Part shown: positions 4,984-5,454 of the stretch, one piece after another | Numbering within the stretch: position 1 is the first letter of the stretch | Layout: each line of letters starts with the position of its first letter | From: an uncultured Ruminococcus sp. | GTDB taxonomy: Bacteria; Bacillota; Clostridia; Oscillospirales; Acutalibacteraceae | Assembly (NCBI GenBank): GCA_902773065.1 | Contig: CACYDD010000061.1 | Span: 1 to 5,454 of the forward strand | DNA: 5,454 nt | Direction: 5' to 3' | Position numbers and translations under genes: made by a program | Notes under the pieces: model-generated | Seen by the model: only the letters and a program-made list of their open reading frames with translations | Database searches by the model: none | What the model was told of the DNA's origin: nothing

Positions 4984-5454
4984 TTATCTTCTTCTGCCCG
5001 GCATACCCGGCATTCCGCCGAACGGCATACCGCCCAGTCCCGGAAGACGTTTGCGCTTTCCGTCCTTGCCTTTGGCGTTCATGGATTTCATGAACTTACG
5101 CATCTGCTCATACTGCTTCATCAAGCGGTTGACATCTTCGACTTTCATACCACTTCCGGCAGCAATTCTGCGCTTTCTTGACGGGTTGATCACAGAAGGA
5201 TTTTCTCTTTCCTCTTTCGTCATCGAGGAGATGATCGCACCGATCCTGTCAAGCTGTCTGTCATCAAAATCCATTTCCTTGATCTGGTCGTTAATTCCGG
5301 GGATCTTGGAAAGAATATTCTTGACACTGCCCATTTTCTTGATCTGTTCAAGCTGTTCATAAAGGTCATTCATGTCGAATTTGTTCTGCTGGAACTTTTT
5401 CGCCATTTCCTGTGCCTTCTGCTGATCCAGACGGCTTTCAGCATCCTCGATAAG
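4984..5454 (-). CDS. ffh: Ffh, signal recognition particle GTPase, C-terminal M domain (5' end outside window)
   Basis: Ffh (SRP54) binds signal peptides emerging from the ribosome and the 4.5S/scRNA, and delivers nascent chains to FtsY at the membrane. Only the last 156 codons are visible, open to the window edge. The N-terminal NG GTPase domain is outside. The visible part starts LIEDAESRLDQ at the end of the G domain. It continues into the methionine-rich M domain: FDMNDLYEQLEQIKKMGSV, then SKIPGIND, then the SRP RNA-binding motif NPSRKRRIAAGSG (about 93-105), then MKQYEQMRKFMKSM. The tail is rich in Gly, Met, Pro and Arg (GGMPFGGMPGMPGRRR), as is common in Firmicutes Ffh. It is the upstream member of the ffh-rpsP-khpA run on the same strand. 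Confidence 0.97.
   Translation of the reverse strand, partial: LIEDAESRLDQQKAQEMAKKFQQNKFDMNDLYEQLEQIKKMGSVKNILSKIPGINDQIKEMDFDDRQLDRIGAIISSMTKEERENPSVINPSRKRRIAAGSGMKVEDVNRLMKQYEQMRKFMKSMNAKGKDGKRKRLPGLGGMPFGGMPGMPGRRR

Overview
The window looks like the chromosome of a low-to-moderate GC Gram-positive Clostridium-class bacterium. The gene order ffh-rpsP-khpA-rimM-trmD is the classical Firmicutes arrangement, HPr carries both His15 and the regulatory Ser46, and strong GGAGG ribosome binding sites precede most genes. A Ruminococcus-like gut or rumen organism is my best guess, but that is inference. Every gene I can support is on the minus strand, so transcription runs from high to low coordinates.

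Layout from upstream (right) to downstream (left): the C-terminal part of ffh (SRP GTPase M domain, 5454-4984), rpsP (ribosomal protein bS16, 4860-4615) and khpA (KH-domain RNA chaperone, 4590-4357), closed by a strong intrinsic terminator (4307-4334). Then comes an AT-rich insert of about 0.9 kb that normally is not in this operon. It has a consensus promoter (4246-4218), three imperfect tandem repeats of about 41 nt (4161-4039), a terminator hairpin (4022-3995) and a ToxN/AbiQ-like endoribonuclease toxin gene (3971-3407). This is the layout of a type III (RNA-protein) toxin-antitoxin system, a class known for plasmid maintenance and phage abortive infection. The toxin gene is split by an apparent +1 nt frameshift near 3845-3847, so as given it is disrupted. 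Its stop codon overlaps the rimM start (ATGA).

After the insert the operon resumes with rimM (3410-2895) and trmD (2905-2195), overlapping by 11 nt. trmD ends in a heptamer tandem repeat that codes its last residues. No rplS follows. Instead there is an AT-rich, apparently non-coding gap of about 600 bp (2194-1582) containing the promoter of ptsH (HPr, 1581-1318). ptsH has its own terminator, and uvrC (1235 to beyond position 1) begins only 35 nt after that hairpin and runs off the window.

The right-hand block serves translation: SRP targeting, 30S assembly and maturation (bS16, RimM) and tRNA m1G37 methylation (TrmD). HPr links to sugar uptake and carbon catabolite control, and UvrC to nucleotide excision repair. 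The most notable point is that a type III toxin-antitoxin module splits the operon. The terminator before it and the stop/start overlap after it suggest that rimM and the normally essential trmD may depend on the module's promoter and terminator read-through.
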